Made by a program: the position numbers and the translations under genes. From Bacteroidota bacterium (GTDB taxonomy: Bacteria; Bacteroidota; Bacteroidia; Chitinophagales; Saprospiraceae), in contig JAGWYI010000160.1 of the NCBI GenBank assembly GCA_018969455.1, positions 1-8,330 of the forward strand: a stretch of DNA of 8,330 bases, given 5' to 3'. Of this stretch, positions 6,921 to 8,330 are shown piece after piece; position 1 is the stretch's first letter, and the number at the start of each line of letters is the position of its first letter. The notes beneath the pieces were generated by a model. That model was given only the letters and a program-made list of their open reading frames with translations. It searched no databases and had not been told where the DNA came from.

Positions 6921-6952
6921 CAGCATGACAAAGAATGCTGCCTTTCAGGCGG
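6921..6952. repeat. Two adjacent small hairpins in intergenic DNA
   Basis: CAGCAT (6921-6926) pairs with ATGCTG (6935-6940) across an 8-base loop. Overlapping its end, CTGCCT (6938-6943) pairs with AGGCGG (6947-6952) with one G-U pair and a 3-base loop. The two share bases 6938-6940, so they are alternatives. On the reverse strand the segment contains GTCATGCTGAGC, a string I recall from dispersed intergenic repeats in several bacterial genomes, so it may be a degraded repeat copy. Confidence 0.35.
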
Positions 6953-7025
6953 CGTCTAATATAAAATACCCGTGCCGGGATACGCTTTGCACCCAAGTTC
7001 CAACTGCCCAAAATAGGTAGAATTA

Positions 7026-7071
7026 CAGGTTGGGGGGCTGTGCAAAATGCGCATTTTACCCGAAAAACCTG
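7026..7071 (-). terminator. Nested inverted repeat, possible terminator of the M1 peptidase gene
   Basis: CAGGTT (7026-7031) pairs with AACCTG (7066-7071), enclosing a perfect 14-base palindrome AAAATGCGCATTTT (7044-7057), with GGG and CCC between that could also pair. It begins 33 bases beyond the M1 stop, a sensible place for a terminator. The bases after it on the reverse strand (TAATTCTACC) are not a true T-tract, so a protein-binding palindrome or an mRNA 3'-end stabiliser is an alternative. Confidence 0.4.
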
Positions 7072-7103
7072 CATCTGCGAAAAATACTCCAAAAAAACGA
7101 ATG

Positions 7104-8330
7104 CTACTTATTCGCCTCCAAGATGACCAGTTTTCCGCCATTTCCTTTTTTTCCGGAAAGTTCCAGCCAATAAACACCATTGGGCAGCTCAGGCAAAATA
7201 AGCAGTTGTTCGCTTGCTCCGGGACAATTCCAGGTGTACTCGCCCGCACCCGAAAGCGGGAAAATCCGAATTTGGTCAAATGGATCTTCACTTTGGACCA
7301 GAAGGGTTTTTTGTGCCGGATTTGGAAATATTTTTATATCGCCATACACAGATTTGCGGTCCTTAAGGTGCAGGGTGCCATTTATTTTACCCAGGGTATA
7401 TTGCCCGGGCAATAACGATTGCAGGCGAAAAAAACCGTATTTGTCAATTTTAGAGTTCAAACTTACTTGTGTGTAAAACGGGTAGACTCCCCAGGGTTGA
7501 CCAGGCCTGAGACGGTACAGCAAAACCAAACTGTCTTCCGATGGCCCCGTTTGGGCAAACAATTCTGTATCCAATTGATCTGCCTTGCCTCTACCATCAT
7601 AAAAAAGATTGGTACTGGCTTCAAATCCGTTCGGAAATACACCTTCTACCGTCCAGTATCGATTGGTAAGTATATAATTTCCAGGATTGGCCACAAGCCC
7701 GGAGTCGGGCATGACAAAATGATGCTCTACCCGTATCAGCGTGGTATCCGGCGCCGAAGTGACTTTGATATCCATTTTGGCCGGACTAAAACTATACTGT
7801 CCTGGACTGTTGATGCTGCGTTCTTTTTCTGCACGTGCCAGGAGCAATTGCATGTTCGGATTTACCCAACAGGCAATCGGTGCGCCAAAAGTGAGCGGTA
7901 AATGAAACTCAAGAATGCTGGAAATGCCCGAAACCATGCCGTGTCCCTGCCATTTTTCACGCTTTGAATTGACAAATACGACTTCCAAAGGAACTTGCTC
8001 ATGGTAGTGAGGAGCACCACGCAATTTTTGCTTAATGAATACTTTAGAAATTAAAAAAGTGTCTATGTTGGGTGCAGATAAGGAGAAGGAATCAACGGAA
8101 AAATGGGGAAACCCCGGAGCAAACACCCAGTCATTGAAGAATGGATGTAAATTGACCCCGGTTGCTGTTTCCATTTTATCCCGAAGATCAAGGCTGTTCC
8201 AATGGGTTAATTGGGTATTTTCCAGGGCAAATCGACAGGCCTTGCGAAACAGCGTATCGCCCAGGTAATATCGCAAATTGTGCACTACAGCCGCTCCTTT
8301 ATGGTACACGTGTTGCCCATAGGTGTAGGC
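7104..8330 (-). CDS. M1-family metallopeptidase, C-terminal part, with T9SS sorting domain (partial)
   Basis: The 5' end is outside the window; 408 residues plus a TAG stop are visible. The frame runs open to the edge, beginning AYTYGQHVYHKGAAVVHNLR. This matches the M1 aminopeptidase segment downstream of the zinc site, in which the Tyr of YxKG (fragment residue 9) stabilises the transition state. The zinc motif HEXXH and the GAMEN motif would lie upstream and cannot be checked. LRDKMETATGVNLHPFFNDWVFAPGFP follows (written here split: LRDKMETATGVNLHPFF, then NDWVFAPGFP), typical of the M1 helical region end. A beta-rich region of about 240 residues comes next. The last 78 residues are a type A T9SS sorting domain (KIFPNPAQ, then LPNGVYWLEL, then GKLVI). 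The enzyme is therefore probably secreted or surface-attached and trims peptides outside the cell. Confidence 0.88.
   Translation of the reverse strand, partial: AYTYGQHVYHKGAAVVHNLRYYLGDTLFRKACRFALENTQLTHWNSLDLRDKMETATGVNLHPFFNDWVFAPGFPHFSVDSFSLSAPNIDTFLISKVFIKQKLRGAPHYHEQVPLEVVFVNSKREKWQGHGMVSGISSILEFHLPLTFGAPIACWVNPNMQLLLARAEKERSINSPGQYSFSPAKMDIKVTSAPDTTLIRVEHHFVMPDSGLVANPGNYILTNRYWTVEGVFPNGFEASTNLFYDGRGKADQLDTELFAQTGPSEDSLVLLYRLRPGQPWGVYPFYTQVSLNSKIDKYGFFRLQSLLPGQYTLGKINGTLHLKDRKSVYGDIKIFPNPAQKTLLVQSEDPFDQIRIFPLSGAGEYTWNCPGASEQLLILPELPNGVYWLELSGKKGNGGKLVILEANK

Larger units (their letters stand above)
6757..7103. other. Intergenic region without genes, rich in inverted repeats
   Basis: These 347 bases separate the glucosaminidase start from the M1 peptidase stop. 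I find no coding frame with protein-like content. They hold a weak reverse promoter box (6813-6820), the 10-base palindrome TTAGGCCTAA (6892-6901), two adjacent hairpins (6921-6952), a CCCG-tgc-CGGG hairpin (6969-6979), and a nested inverted repeat near the M1 gene end (7026-7071). Confidence 0.6.

Noticed and set aside
1..8330. CRISPR array, tRNA/rRNA genes, insertion sequence, phage or known defence module
   Set aside because: I saw no regularly spaced repeats, no tRNA-like cloverleaf with the conserved arms, no transposase or integrase motif, and no nuclease/helicase/toxin pair.

Overview
This window looks like ordinary chromosome from a member of the Bacteroidota, probably Saprospirales- or Chitinophagales-like. 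The evidence is a TonB-dependent receptor with an N-terminal CarboxypepD_reg-like domain, DUF5689 and DUF5683 proteins (families known mainly from this phylum), a secreted peptidase with a C-terminal type IX secretion (T9SS) sorting domain, promoter boxes matching the Bacteroidota TAnnTTTG(CAC) consensus, and no clear Shine-Dalgarno sequences at the starts. I saw no tRNA, rRNA, CRISPR array, insertion sequence, phage gene or recognisable defence module.

Layout. (1) Positions 1-232 form a leader region with a good TAnnTTTG box at 57-64 and a questionable small reverse-strand reading frame at 37-225. (2) Positions 233-4558 hold a likely two-gene plus-strand transcription unit: a 942-residue TonB-dependent outer-membrane receptor and, 63 bases later, a 477-residue lipoprotein built from duplicated OB-fold-like DUF5689 units. 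It ends at a strong intrinsic terminator (4589-4637). (3) A new promoter region (about 4647-4690) drives a second plus-strand pair at 4696-6146: a DUF5683 membrane protein and a rhomboid intramembrane serine protease, joined by a 4-base ATGA stop/start overlap. (4) Four bases after the rhomboid stop, a convergent minus-strand gene (6151-6756) encodes an exported glucosaminidase-domain (GH73-like) peptidoglycan hydrolase. (5) A 347-base intergenic region (6757-7103) carries inverted repeats and palindromes but no gene. (6) Minus strand 7104-8330 is the C-terminal part of an M1-family metallopeptidase with a T9SS sorting tail, cut off by the window edge.

All the well-supported genes act in the cell envelope or are exported: nutrient uptake, a surface or periplasmic lipoprotein, inner-membrane proteolysis, wall remodelling and secreted peptide breakdown. 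They form at least four transcription units, so shared location does not by itself make them one system. The parts least explained by known biology are the receptor/DUF5689 pair without SusD, the translationally coupled DUF5683-rhomboid pair, and the possible antisense small ORF at the left edge. I found no convincing evidence of a wholly new system.
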